Below are positions 18,342 to 26,732 of a DNA stretch of 47,104 nt, in pieces. The notes beneath the pieces are model-generated. The model was not told the DNA's origin. It saw nothing but the letters and a program-made list of their open reading frames with translations, and searched no databases. The stretch covers positions 1-47,104 of the IMG/VR virus record IMGVR_UViG_3300029787_000089; one strand, written 5' to 3'. The position numbers and the translations under genes are program-made. Numbering within the stretch: the stretch's first letter is position 1; the number at the start of each line of letters is the position of its first letter. This DNA comes from a virus.

Positions 18342-18745
18342 TATTTCATATTACTTCTGGCAACACCCTTCCACTTCTCTGCTGTACGCATACCGCCAAG
18401 ACCAAGAAGCGCCATGATCAAGCTGATCAATTCATTAGTCTCCAGCACAGGGAGCGTTACCTGTGGATACCAAGTGATAATAACCCAAGATAGAATGGGT
18501 GCTAATATAAACTGCCATGCCAGAGCAAAGCAACATACCCACATGATAGCTGGTCTAGCTCCGCTGACAAAGATAGAAGGATGCTTCGCCTGTTCTATAT
18601 TCGCCTGTGCTTGAGCAAGGTCCAGTGATACCATCTGTGTCTGAAGCTCATGCTCCAGCTTTTTCTTCAGGTCTTTGTCCTCTACAAACTTGTCAAGAAC
18701 TTTACCAGCTACTCCAATTACGGAGTCTGCAATACCTAATACCAT
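18341..18745 (-). CDS. Holin of the 3TM gene-transfer-release type
   Basis: 134 aa. An amphipathic charged N-terminal helix (VLDKFVEDKDLKKKLEHELQ) is followed by the conserved SGARPAIMWVCCFALAWQF segment, a second TM (IIT-type, around ILSWVIITW) and a C-terminal helix ending in GGMRTAEKWKG. The 'ARPai.w....y' and 'lGmrt.EK.kG' blocks are typical of the GTA_holin_3TM family. It forms inner-membrane lesions for lysis. It is on the opposite strand to the M15 endolysin, so timing of the two must be coordinated. Confidence 0.75.
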   Translation of the reverse strand: MVLGIADSVIGVAGKVLDKFVEDKDLKKKLEHELQTQMVSLDLAQAQANIEQAKHPSIFVSGARPAIMWVCCFALAWQFILAPILSWVIITWYPQVTLPVLETNELISLIMALLGLGGMRTAEKWKGVARSNMK

Positions 18746-19431
18746 TATTCCTCCTCCTGCTTCTTCAGTTTAACTATACGAGGATACTGATCTATCCTGT
18801 AACCTTCAGTATAAAAAGTCTTGGTGTCTTGGTTCTCCATTGTATCAGCAAAGAGATAAATTTTCAAGTGTTTAAACTTCATGCTTTTCTCAGCCAACAT
18901 CTGAAGCCAATCGTCAGGAGAGAAGACAGAGATGTGAGCATTCCTCCCATCAGGTAGAATCTTCAAAGCTTCAAAGCAAGCTACGTTCAGGAAGACCATC
19001 TTCTTTGCATACGAAAAAATTTCTTCTACTACCCAACCCAAGTCTTCTTCTGCGATATGTTCAAGAACATCTGTACATATGACAGCATCTTTCTTATGTA
19101 TGGGAAGTTTGCTGTGCTTTTCATAGCCGGGATCAAAGAGTTCACACTCGTCCAACTCCCAATACTCAGGAAGGGGGCAGTCGATTTCATCAGTAATCTC
19201 TGAGAACTTATCCGTGTAAAGCACTGCCTTACCGCAACCGTAATCAAGAACAGTCTTGCAGTTATTGTTTTGTAGATATAATTTTATGAGGTCTACAAAC
19301 TTTAGAAGGCTTCGCCCATTGAACATGCCCTCTCCCTGATCATGCTTCTCCTCATACATCTTGACAAGATTAACATAATCATCAGAGGGGTTATGTCTAC
19401 TATTAGTATTATCTACATTAATATCAGCCAT
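18745..19431 (-). CDS. SAM-dependent class I methyltransferase
   Basis: 228 aa. Motif I is VLDYGCGKAVLYTDKF (residues about 60-75), and a later acidic/hydrophobic strand is AVICTDVLEHIAEEDLGWVV. This is the class I Rossmann pattern of the Methyltransf_11/23 groups. Substrate unknown. It overlaps the next gene by 8 nt, and that gene also contains a methyltransferase-like and glycan-type domain, so a role in glycan or surface modification is likelier than DNA methylation. Confidence 0.75.
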   Translation of the reverse strand: MADINVDNTNSRHNPSDDYVNLVKMYEEKHDQGEGMFNGRSLLKFVDLIKLYLQNNNCKTVLDYGCGKAVLYTDKFSEITDEIDCPLPEYWELDECELFDPGYEKHSKLPIHKKDAVICTDVLEHIAEEDLGWVVEEIFSYAKKMVFLNVACFEALKILPDGRNAHISVFSPDDWLQMLAEKSMKFKHLKIYLFADTMENQDTKTFYTEGYRIDQYPRIVKLKKQEEE

Positions 19432-21799
19432 CGTAGTATCCTTTAAATTTAATTCGAGGGTCTTGCTCTTCCTTGATCTTCCAAAGATCGGCTACCATAG
19501 TATTCTCACCGTGAAAACACAGTACGCCATCAAGACCGGGATCATTAAATACTTTCTCACAGTCCTGTGCCATAGCAAGCAACTCACCCGTAGTCCAGTA
19601 TGTCTGGTCTTTCACGTTGACCTGTATGTACTTAGGCTTGGGAGTTTCTCCTCCTTCAAGATCACCAGTAGTTTCAGTCTTCTCCTCGTCAGAAGGCTCG
19701 TCCCTGCAACAGTCATAGCCAAACAAGTGCAAGTCTCTGAAGCCCATTGTGTGCATCATACCAATGCCACGCATGGCAGCACAAGTACCTCCAGTAATAA
19801 GAGTGGCTCCCTGCGGAATGCCAAGCTCTTCATTAAGCTTAACCTGCTGGTTCTTTATCTGATCTCCCTGCTCCTCCTCTGTTCTTAGCGAGTCGGTAAA
19901 GGCGTGCCACCCCCACAGTTTGACATCACGTTCTTTAAGGTATTCAGTTACTGAAGGATCAGTCATGGATGCTACAAAAAAATTAATATCCTCATGTATA
20001 GTCTTGAACAGGTCTTTACGCACGATATTGTGTGTGCTTTTCTGAGTGATCGGTCGAGGATCAAGAACTATACATCCCCACGGAATAATATTATTCTTCA
20101 TCAAACCGGGCAGTGCGTGCTTAACGGCAAGCACCTTGCAGTTGGGGTGATCGTCAATAAACTTTCCAAGCTTATCATAGTCAAGATAAGGACCAGCGGA
20201 AACAATAACCCCCACCTCTCTGTGTGGAGGATGTTTCTGTACCCACTTATTTTCATCAATACTTTTTAGATTAGATTTAATATTGTTGGCAATATAATCT
20301 TTTGGTACAGAATCTCGTGGATGCACTACAATCGGCACACGCTTTAAATCTTCTGGCACTTCTTCCAGTGAGGAGTCGTGAAGTATAACAGCAAGGTGAG
20401 TATGTCCTGCTGGTAAAACTTTATCAGAAGAAGGCAGCACATGTTTTCTTGTTGGTACGCTTTCATCAAACTCTGTCCAACCATCTTCGGTAGTTTTTTC
20501 TGCGTGAACTTTCTTTGTGGGTATAGCATCAAAGACTTTCTTAATACCTTGATACTTTTCATCAGGTATAACCACTGCATCGGGGTTGGGATTGTCCTCG
20601 TCCTCACGTTCTTTTGTAAAGAAGTGATCCATGACCACAACAGGAGTGTTCTTCAGACAGTCGTACTCATGTTGCACTGTTTGTTCGCTGTTGCCGCTAC
20701 CCATAAGAGCAAAGTCTGCCACGAAAGGATCGTTTCTTTTTTCAAGAGTGTTACGAACATTACCTTTGTGTAACTCAAAGGAAAATTCTTTATTCTTTTC
20801 CTTCTTCATGTGCGTGGCAAACTCTTCCAATCTTTTTTCAACAGCGGCCACAGTGTTGTGAGGCTTCACATTATTTTCTTCAGCATCTGTCTCTGCCGTA
20901 GCATCTTCAAATAAGTCGTAGCCAATATAATGCACTGCATCAGTTCTGTCAAATGCAGCAAGAGCCATCTCAACAGCACGGCCTCCATTCCAAGTTCCGG
21001 TTTCAAGAATGGTCTGAGGTTTATAGAACCGAATCAAGTCTGCAAGTTGTTTGTACCTGTTGGGAAGAATGTCTGGCGTCGTGTCTGTTTCTGAAAGGGA
21101 GACAACTCTATTGCCGGAACTATCTCTAAAGTTTTGAGAAGACTTGTCTGCCAGATTAATAAACAACTCTCTGAAAGAATTAGAGGTTTGTAGAGTGCAG
21201 CCATGTGCGTTGTAAATTGTAAGCAGTCGGCTTAGTATGAAGGTTGTTGACCACTCCCTATAGTTAAGGTATTCACCAGAAACATAGGCACCTCTGAGAT
21301 CACCAAGAAGATCAACAGATGTCTGTCTTGAAATATTAAATGCAGCAAAGTAATCTGCATCTTCCATGCAAATAAAATCTGCCTTGTTATTTAAATATCT
21401 TTCTAGAGTAGATATTCTAATATCTTTTGTTGGTAGGCTCAGAGGCTCTAACCAGAGAAGCCATGCATCAGCATTATCAAAGGCACACTCGCTGATTGCA
21501 AAGGCTTTCGGTGCAGCAGCAAGACCATCAAGAGCCTCGCTATAGTTTATGGCTCCCCCTTCTGTACCATTGTGTTCCTTGTTGTCCTCTACAAACTGAC
21601 TGTAATCTTTAACATCTTCTAGGTTGTGGTAAAAGATATTCTTTTGTTCGGGAACACTATAGTTACTAATATCCATGTTATAGTAATAACAATGGAACTC
21701 AAAATCAGGTTGCCACTTATCTTTAAATGACTCCAGAAGTTTGTGTCCGTTTTGTTTAAAAAGCTTTTCATCAAAAGCTGTGACTACTTTAAATTTCAT
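19424..21799 (-). CDS. Multidomain glycosyltransferase / methyltransferase / DUF115-like fusion
   Basis: 791 aa from the ATG at 21799 (an upstream ATG at 21928 would overlap the previous gene by 140 nt). Domain 1 (about 1-230) starts MKFKVVTAFDEKLFKQNG and resembles a nucleotide-sugar transferase. Domain 2 (about 250-460) has TILETGTWNGGRAVEMALAA and VVVMDHFF, like Methyltransf_24. Domain 3 (about 540-770) has VGVIVSAGPYLDYDKLGKF, WGCIVLDPRPI and ITGGTCAAMRGIGMMHTMGF, like the DUF115/MptE-like family. Such domains act in surface glycan assembly. The fusion order is unusual. Upstream is another glycosyltransferase, downstream a methyltransferase. Confidence 0.65.
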   Translation of the reverse strand: MKFKVVTAFDEKLFKQNGHKLLESFKDKWQPDFEFHCYYYNMDISNYSVPEQKNIFYHNLEDVKDYSQFVEDNKEHNGTEGGAINYSEALDGLAAAPKAFAISECAFDNADAWLLWLEPLSLPTKDIRISTLERYLNNKADFICMEDADYFAAFNISRQTSVDLLGDLRGAYVSGEYLNYREWSTTFILSRLLTIYNAHGCTLQTSNSFRELFINLADKSSQNFRDSSGNRVVSLSETDTTPDILPNRYKQLADLIRFYKPQTILETGTWNGGRAVEMALAAFDRTDAVHYIGYDLFEDATAETDAEENNVKPHNTVAAVEKRLEEFATHMKKEKNKEFSFELHKGNVRNTLEKRNDPFVADFALMGSGNSEQTVQHEYDCLKNTPVVVMDHFFTKEREDEDNPNPDAVVIPDEKYQGIKKVFDAIPTKKVHAEKTTEDGWTEFDESVPTRKHVLPSSDKVLPAGHTHLAVILHDSSLEEVPEDLKRVPIVVHPRDSVPKDYIANNIKSNLKSIDENKWVQKHPPHREVGVIVSAGPYLDYDKLGKFIDDHPNCKVLAVKHALPGLMKNNIIPWGCIVLDPRPITQKSTHNIVRKDLFKTIHEDINFFVASMTDPSVTEYLKERDVKLWGWHAFTDSLRTEEEQGDQIKNQQVKLNEELGIPQGATLITGGTCAAMRGIGMMHTMGFRDLHLFGYDCCRDEPSDEEKTETTGDLEGGETPKPKYIQVNVKDQTYWTTGELLAMAQDCEKVFNDPGLDGVLCFHGENTMVADLWKIKEEQDPRIKFKGYYDG

Positions 21800-22559
21800 A
21801 GGGATTGACAAGTCCTTTTCCGGCAAGGTAGGTATAATCTCCATTCCATTCGGCAGCGTATCTTCCGTCAATATCTCTTCCGCATTTCCATTCTCTGAAC
21901 CACGGTCCTCCTGTAGTGAAATGTACATTCTTTGCTTCTACCTCCTCCGGTGAATGCCCGTCAAGCCAGTTCCATTCCTGATGTATGCTACCAATGTCGC
22001 CTTCTTTATCAGGCAACCACTGAAAGCCATGAAGCCAAGAGCCTGTCTGGGTGTTTACTTCTAGAGGGGTTAGCCTCTTGTTAAGTTCGTGTCCACAGTT
22101 CCAAAGAATAAGACTTGACCAGTTCTTTCTGCGATAGTGTTCTTGTTTCTTTCCATCCATCTTGTATTCTTCAGTGGGTTCATACTGATGCTTAACACAA
22201 TACAGTGGGTAGTAGTCCATGTTATATTCTTCAAACAACTCATTGATGTCAGTGCGAAGGTACATGTCGCAGTCCATGTATAATGCCCAGCCCTGATACA
22301 TATTCAAGGCAGGAACAAGGAAACGTGTGAAGCTAAAGTCTGTGGAGAAGGGCTTGCCATCTATGTCATCAATCATCTGCCCGTCTTTAACGCTGTGCTT
22401 GCGGTTGTACAATCCCATGCGCTCTACAACATCTTTGCGAATCGGTTTGACATCCACATTCTCAACGGCAATACGTTCAATCGTAAACTTTAATACTTCA
22501 TAGGCTACATCTTCTCTTGGATCGTAACCAATATAAACTGTGTTGGGTGACTTTCTCAT
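21789..22559 (-). CDS. Glycosyltransferase with DxD motif (GT8-like)
   Basis: 256 aa from the ATG at 22559, which has a good Shine-Dalgarno (AGGAGATACA). An upstream start at 22607 lies inside the terminator hairpin and is rejected. The first strand is VYIGYDPREDVAYEVLKF. The catalytic metal motif is in WALYMDCDMYLRTDINELF (DCD), and the end has HFTTGGPWF, giving a GT-A fold. It probably transfers a sugar to a virion or host component together with the next two genes. Its 3' end overlaps the multidomain gene by 11 nt. Confidence 0.75.
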   Translation of the reverse strand: MRKSPNTVYIGYDPREDVAYEVLKFTIERIAVENVDVKPIRKDVVERMGLYNRKHSVKDGQMIDDIDGKPFSTDFSFTRFLVPALNMYQGWALYMDCDMYLRTDINELFEEYNMDYYPLYCVKHQYEPTEEYKMDGKKQEHYRRKNWSSLILWNCGHELNKRLTPLEVNTQTGSWLHGFQWLPDKEGDIGSIHQEWNWLDGHSPEEVEAKNVHFTTGGPWFREWKCGRDIDGRYAAEWNGDYTYLAGKGLVNPYEI

Positions 22560-22578
22560 TGTATCTCCTATGTAAAAT

Positions 22579-22605
22579 GGGGGAGCAAACGCTACGCACT
22601 CCCCC
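22579..22605 (-). terminator. Hairpin with short U-run after hsp20
   Basis: On the - strand GGGGGAG and CTCCCCC (7 bp) flank a 13-nt loop and are followed by ATTTTA. It lies between the Hsp20 stop (22614) and the Shine-Dalgarno of the glycosyltransferase. The U-run is weak, so it may only reduce read-through. Its stem resembles that of the hairpin at 26684. Confidence 0.6.
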
Positions 22606-22613
22606 AAATTTAG

Positions 22614-23057
22614 TTACAGGCTGTAAATCTTTTCTTTCTTGTCTTCAGGTATTACCTGTTGAAGATTAATGGTAATCATCCCATCTTTGAAAGATACCTC
22701 ATCTACAACCACGTCACCGGCAAGATGAAAAGTTTTTGTAAAGGGCCGCTTTGCTATGCCTTTTTGTGCGAACCTTTCGTCATCTTCCTCTTCTTTTTTC
22801 TTGCCGGATATGGCTAGCGTACTGTCCTCAGTTTTTACTTCCAACTCCTCTTTACTGAAGCCAGCAACGGCTAACTCAATCACATATTGTCCATTGTCGT
22901 TCTTAATTAGGTTGTGAGGCGGATAAGAACTGGCTGAATAAGTAGGCATCTTATCTGCCATCCTTAACATGTCTTTAAATAATCTATCATGTCCAATAGC
23001 CCATGTAGAAAACCTAGAAAAGAACGGATCATCACTTAGTTTCATATACGCATTCAT
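22614..23057 (-). CDS. Small heat shock protein (Hsp20/IbpA family)
   Basis: 147 aa with the alpha-crystallin domain: PPHNLIKNDNGQYVIELAVA, then GFSKEELEVKTEDSTLAISG, GIAKRPFTKTFHLAGDVVVD and DGMITINLQQVIPE. The N-terminus (DPFFSRFSTWAIGHDRLFKD) is of the IbpA class. It binds unfolding proteins without ATP. It has its own strong promoter (23116-23144) and Shine-Dalgarno (AAGGAG), and a hairpin behind it, so it can be a single-gene unit. Phage Hsp20 is frequent in marine myo- and podoviruses. Confidence 0.9.
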   Translation of the reverse strand: MNAYMKLSDDPFFSRFSTWAIGHDRLFKDMLRMADKMPTYSASSYPPHNLIKNDNGQYVIELAVAGFSKEELEVKTEDSTLAISGKKKEEEDDERFAQKGIAKRPFTKTFHLAGDVVVDEVSFKDGMITINLQQVIPEDKKEKIYSL

Positions 23058-23115
23058 ATCATTTCTCCTTATAGCAAGTTGATATTGTGTGACCCATTAT
23101 TGGCATCACACATAT

Positions 23116-23144
23116 ATTATAGTGCATAAAGTGGCTTTTGTCAA
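23116..23144 (-). promoter_or_regulatory. Consensus sigma70 promoter for hsp20
   Basis: On the - strand TTGACA (23144-23139) and TATAAT (23121-23116) are both perfect, with a 17-nt spacer. It is placed just after the ribonucleotide reductase stop and about 60 nt before the Hsp20 start. Confidence 0.85.
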
Positions 23145-23153
23145 GAACTTTTT

Positions 23154-24839
23154 TTAAACACCACAGGAGCCACCATGTCCTGTGATATCGCAGATGTCAT
23201 GTGTTTCCAATCCCTCCTCAAATTCCTCTCCAAGTTTCTCTACAGCTTCACTGTAAGGCACACTGCTAAGTGGTTGTCCTCCTCTGCATCCGTCAGGGTA
23301 CACGGTGAAACCTCGCAACCTGTGAGCGTAAGAGGCAAGAGTATCAGTAAACTCATCCACAGTATCCTCATTGTTTAACTTGCTCCCCCACTTAGGTAGA
23401 TTGATTGTGCTGCTGATGGACATATCAACATAGTCCTGCACGTCTGCCTGAAACTTCATACGCCTCTTGTAATCCTCTGCTAGATCAAGAGCGGACTCAA
23501 TCTTGTTGGGATCAACACCATACAGATCAATGATCTCCTGTGCCGCACTGTCCACCACATACTGATAGTGCCAGCGATTACCACCTTTCAGATACCTGCG
23601 CTTGTAGGCTACGGCAAAGATAGGCTCAACACCTGTGGATGTTCCCGCAAGAATACCTATTGAGCCGGTAGGAGCAATGGCACGATTTGCGACAGGACGA
23701 CTACACCCAAGAGTATTACTAAAGTCGGCGCTAACGTGATCACTAACTCCTTTATAGACTGCCAACCACTTGTGAAGTCCTTCGGTAACTTCATACTTCT
23801 CGCCTCCTTTAATCAGCCACTCATGCATACCCATCAGGCCAAGACCAAGCCTACGGTTCTTCTCCCTGACCTTATATACCTTATCGTATGGCAGCTTTGC
23901 CCGAAGTGTTCCGCATAGCAGGAACTTGGTAGCAAGTTCTACTACATCTGCAAACTCTTTCAGGTCATCAATGCGGCCCATATTAACAGACCCAAGATTA
24001 CAAACATCAGAATCATCTTCAGATGTAACCTCCGTGCAAGCATTACGCAGCGTCTCCTTTTCCTTTTCGAAAAAATTAAATGAGAAGCCCGGTTCTGCGC
24101 TTCTAAGAGCCTGATGTACATTAGTCCTAAAGACATCTCCTGTATCTCCTGTCTTCCAATAGTTAAGTAACCATTCAGTATCGTAGTTCACGCTGATGTT
24201 TGTCATGTCCAGCGGTGCTGTAAAGTTAAAGTCTTGCTCCTTGACCTGACCAATGGAGAAACCTGTTTCGCCTACTGGCATATCATACCAGTTTTTACTG
24301 GCAAGAAACTTGTCCACGTCAGGGTGCTTCCAGTTAAGGCTGGCATAGATAGCAGAGCGGCGACTACCACCCTGCATAACACGCCTACCAATCTCATTGA
24401 CCATCTGCATCTTTGGAATAGGACCAGAGGCAAGACCTCCCGTACCATTCAACAGCCGTCCTTCTTCACGGTACATAGAGTAGTCCACTCCGATACCACC
24501 ACCCGTCATAAGACAGGACTCGGACTTCCAAGAGATGTCAGCCCAATCTTCTCTGGTATCCTCCTCTGCTTTGAGAAGGTAACAGTTATTAAAGAACTTA
24601 TTCTCACGTCCTGCATAATAAAGATAACGACCACCGGGAATAAACTTCAGGTCAGTGATCATACGTTTCAGTTCGTCCTTGTCCTCCTTGCTGATATATT
24701 CCTGACATACATCATCTACCAATGTGGACGACAGTGCATCCCATGTCTCACACCCATGATGGGCATACTTGTGTTTAAAGATGTCTTCGCTAAACTTGGA
24801 GCGAAACATCGGGTTCTCATTAGATCGAAATTGTGGCAT
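23154..24839 (-). CDS. nrdJ: Ribonucleotide reductase, class II (adenosylcobalamin-dependent) type
   Basis: 561 aa. The catalytic NxCxE motif is NACTEV (N266, C268, E270). The redox cysteine pair is probably C86 (FFNNCYLL) and C280 (SDVCNLGSVNMG). The C-terminal shuttle cysteines lie in CDITGHGGSCGV. The phosphate-binding region includes APTGSIGILAGTSTGVEP. It reduces ribonucleotides for phage DNA synthesis. No small NrdB subunit and no NrdG activase is present, which with the sequence style points to class II and thus to host vitamin B12. The upstream Shine-Dalgarno is AAGGGG. Confidence 0.85.
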   Translation of the reverse strand: MPQFRSNENPMFRSKFSEDIFKHKYAHHGCETWDALSSTLVDDVCQEYISKEDKDELKRMITDLKFIPGGRYLYYAGRENKFFNNCYLLKAEEDTREDWADISWKSESCLMTGGGIGVDYSMYREEGRLLNGTGGLASGPIPKMQMVNEIGRRVMQGGSRRSAIYASLNWKHPDVDKFLASKNWYDMPVGETGFSIGQVKEQDFNFTAPLDMTNISVNYDTEWLLNYWKTGDTGDVFRTNVHQALRSAEPGFSFNFFEKEKETLRNACTEVTSEDDSDVCNLGSVNMGRIDDLKEFADVVELATKFLLCGTLRAKLPYDKVYKVREKNRRLGLGLMGMHEWLIKGGEKYEVTEGLHKWLAVYKGVSDHVSADFSNTLGCSRPVANRAIAPTGSIGILAGTSTGVEPIFAVAYKRRYLKGGNRWHYQYVVDSAAQEIIDLYGVDPNKIESALDLAEDYKRRMKFQADVQDYVDMSISSTINLPKWGSKLNNEDTVDEFTDTLASYAHRLRGFTVYPDGCRGGQPLSSVPYSEAVEKLGEEFEEGLETHDICDITGHGGSCGV

Positions 24840-24854
24840 AGCTTTGTTCCCCTT

Positions 24855-25142
24855 CTAGTTATCATATTCCATTTCCAATATGAGTTGGGCATAGTGGATT
24901 GCTTTCTCGATATCCTTCCTGCCTTCTCCTTTAGTACGGTGTCGTGTGATGTATTTTATCACATTCCCTTCCAGATAGTCAAGCCCGTTGGCATGAATAT
25001 ACTCAACCGGCTGTATCTTACATCCCTTGTAGTGTTGTCCTCCTACTTGTTGGTCCAGTGGTTTTTGTTCTTTCATCATGCGAAGATAGTAATCATAGTT
25101 ACGTTCGTCATAGGAATGAGTTAATCTTTCGTCTGATTTCAT
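24855..25142 (-). CDS. DUF3310 family protein
   Basis: 95 aa. Signature: QQVGGQHYKGCKIQPVEYIH, then NGLDYLEGNVIKYITRHRTK and DIEKAIHYAQLILEME. This small helical family is widespread in phages and sometimes annotated as a nucleotide kinase-like protein without proof. The start at 25142 has GGAGAATGTAA upstream and overlaps the preceding gene by 35 nt. A role near nucleotide metabolism fits its place behind nucleases and before ribonucleotide reductase. Confidence 0.85.
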   Translation of the reverse strand: MKSDERLTHSYDERNYDYYLRMMKEQKPLDQQVGGQHYKGCKIQPVEYIHANGLDYLEGNVIKYITRHRTKGEGRKDIEKAIHYAQLILEMEYDN

Positions 25143-25428
25143 TTACATTCTCCGATGTTACGGCCTTGAGTGCAAAGTCTCTAACGATATCTGGTTCAAG
25201 ACCGGCTAGATGGCAGGTGTTTTCAAAGTTCTCACACGTCACACCAACAGAGGCGAACACCCATGCCGATGCCTGATCTCTTTGAAGAACAGTCTCATTA
25301 GTTTCATTAGGTTCTTTTGGTTTACTCATATCCAGCAGTGCCTGAAGTATAATAGCCAGATTAAGAGTTCTATCCGGGTTCTTCTGCGTTAGATCATAGA
25401 GGCTGTCAAAGTCTAGGATGTCACTCAT
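25108..25428 (-). CDS. Hypothetical phage protein
   Basis: 106 aa from the ATG at 25428, which has an ideal Shine-Dalgarno (AGGAGG, 6 nt before) and overlaps the previous stop by 8 nt; an upstream start at 25494 is not needed. The C-terminal half has ASAWVFASVGVTCENFENTC and HLAGLEPDIVRDFALKAVTS. This helical 'W.f......F...C...gldp..vr' pattern is known from many phage proteins of unknown function. Confidence 0.7.
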   Translation of the reverse strand: MSDILDFDSLYDLTQKNPDRTLNLAIILQALLDMSKPKEPNETNETVLQRDQASAWVFASVGVTCENFENTCHLAGLEPDIVRDFALKAVTSENVNEIRRKINSFL

Positions 25429-25816
25429 CTTCAACCTCCTGAACCGGACGATAAAATTTCCCGCCCACATAGTTATTGTAGTAGGCGGGTTCATCCGTGC
25501 CTTCTAACTTAGCTGTCAGAACTTTATAGATCATCTGAAAATAACATTCATAATACCGAAGGCTCCTCTTATTTTTGTATTCTCCTATAACTTGGAATCG
25601 AAAGTGTTTCTTGCCAAGCTTCTTTATATCTTCGTTTAGATACTTGCTAGAGCCTGTATATGTACGCCAGTTGGATTCTACTTTCTTACCCTTACGTGTT
25701 ACATAGTATTGTTTGCAACCAATGTAGGCTTTCTTAGTTTTCTTGTTGGTTATTCGATAGACAAAACCAAAGCTGTCCTTCTTGTCAAACTCCTTGTGGT
25801 ACTCCCAATGCGTCAC
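25421..25816 (-). CDS. GIY-YIG-like endonuclease
   Basis: 131 aa. FGFVYRITNKKTKKAYIGCK contains a variant GIY (FVY) and an intact YIG spaced as in GIY-YIG nucleases. TYTGSSKYLNEDIKKLGKKH and RYYECYFQMIYKV supply further positions (the Glu in YYECYF may be the metal-binding Glu). It may be a small free-standing nuclease of homing or repair type. It overlaps the exonuclease stop (ATGACGC at 25813-25816). Confidence 0.65.
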   Translation of the reverse strand: MTHWEYHKEFDKKDSFGFVYRITNKKTKKAYIGCKQYYVTRKGKKVESNWRTYTGSSKYLNEDIKKLGKKHFRFQVIGEYKNKRSLRYYECYFQMIYKVLTAKLEGTDEPAYYNNYVGGKFYRPVQEVEDE

Positions 25817-26673
25817 CAGCTAGTTACTTCCTCCACGTCAGGCTGCTTAACTACCTGCGTAAGATACCTCTTGCCTTGAGAATATTTGAACGCACGAAGA
25901 CCTTTGCCGTTGTTAGCATCAGACCAACAGTCTCTTTTATACTCACAATAAACACAACCAACAGAAAGCCTACGGTTGCCAGACTTACCATCAGGTAAAT
26001 CGGGATAGCACCTATCAGGTACAAAAGGCGCTGAAACCACATCTTTAAGGTGAGTAATTCTTTCTTTAGCATTAATCATATCCATACTGTGCAGTTGAGA
26101 GAGACATACTTCACCAGTAGATTTGTTGATGGCGAGGAAGGCAGCACGATCCAGACCGTTGGCTGTGGCGTAAGCGGATACCTGTGCAACATAACCAAAA
26201 GGATCGTCTTCTGTTAGCCTATTGTATTTAAACTTATCAAACCCCGCACCGCTTGCTGACTTAACATCAACGAGAACACCATCAATAATAGAATCCTGAT
26301 GTCCGACCACGCCCTCAAGCGTGATCTCTTTCTGTTGATCTGTAACCTCATGTCCCGCCACCGTAGCGCAGAGCAATAAAAGCTCTTCAAGAATATACCC
26401 ATAAAGAAACTTAATTCTTGTGGACGGTGGTAACGTCTCTGCTGTTAGTTTTTTGTTAACATCATACCAAAGCTTTCGGTCTGGCTTACCGATAGCAGAC
26501 AGGCGTAGGCTACCTCTGTCTCTTGGCTTTTCATATAGAAAACTTTTCAGGTGTACCTTCAACATCTCACCAAAGGTATCAATATGTTTGTCTACTTCTG
26601 CTTCATCCATATCGATAGGTGTCAGATCAAACAGATCATAGATATCTTCTACAAGAGTTTCTATTGTTTTCAT
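25813..26673 (-). CDS. PD-(D/E)XK exonuclease, Cas4/RecB-like with Fe-S cysteines
   Basis: 286 aa. Nuclease motifs: EGVVGHQDSIIDGVLVDVKS (GHxD with D127, catalytic D136-V-K138) and YVAQVSAYATA (QxxxY). Cys222, and C240, C243 and C249 in GCVYCEYKRDC, match the cluster ligands of Cas4/AddB-like nucleases, where a 4Fe-4S cluster stabilises the fold. It probably degrades host DNA or processes phage DNA ends. The start codon lies only 6 nt after a terminator-like U-run and has no Shine-Dalgarno, which is odd. Confidence 0.8.
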   Translation of the reverse strand: MKTIETLVEDIYDLFDLTPIDMDEAEVDKHIDTFGEMLKVHLKSFLYEKPRDRGSLRLSAIGKPDRKLWYDVNKKLTAETLPPSTRIKFLYGYILEELLLLCATVAGHEVTDQQKEITLEGVVGHQDSIIDGVLVDVKSASGAGFDKFKYNRLTEDDPFGYVAQVSAYATANGLDRAAFLAINKSTGEVCLSQLHSMDMINAKERITHLKDVVSAPFVPDRCYPDLPDGKSGNRRLSVGCVYCEYKRDCWSDANNGKGLRAFKYSQGKRYLTQVVKQPDVEEVTSW

Positions 26674-26683
26674 AATAGAAAAA

Positions 26684-26715
26684 GGGGGAGAGAAAAATAC
26701 AAAAAACTCTCCCCC
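26684..26715 (-). terminator. Rho-independent terminator or attenuator between SSB and exonuclease
   Basis: On the - strand the 9-bp stem CTCTCCCCC complement pairs around a 14-nt AT-rich loop (GGGGGAGAG at 26715-26707 with CTCTCCCCC at 26692-26684), followed directly by TTTTT (26683-26679). It lies behind SSB and immediately before the exonuclease start at 26673, so expression of the exonuclease depends on read-through. Confidence 0.85.
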
Positions 26716-26732
26716 CTTCCTTTCTATGCTAG

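Noticed and set aside
21800-21928. Upstream start of the multidomain glycan protein
   Set aside because: It would overlap the glycosyltransferase by 140 nt; the ATG at 21799 begins with a typical domain start.
22560-22607. Upstream start of the glycosyltransferase
   Set aside because: It would translate through the terminator hairpin; the ATG at 22559 has a good Shine-Dalgarno.
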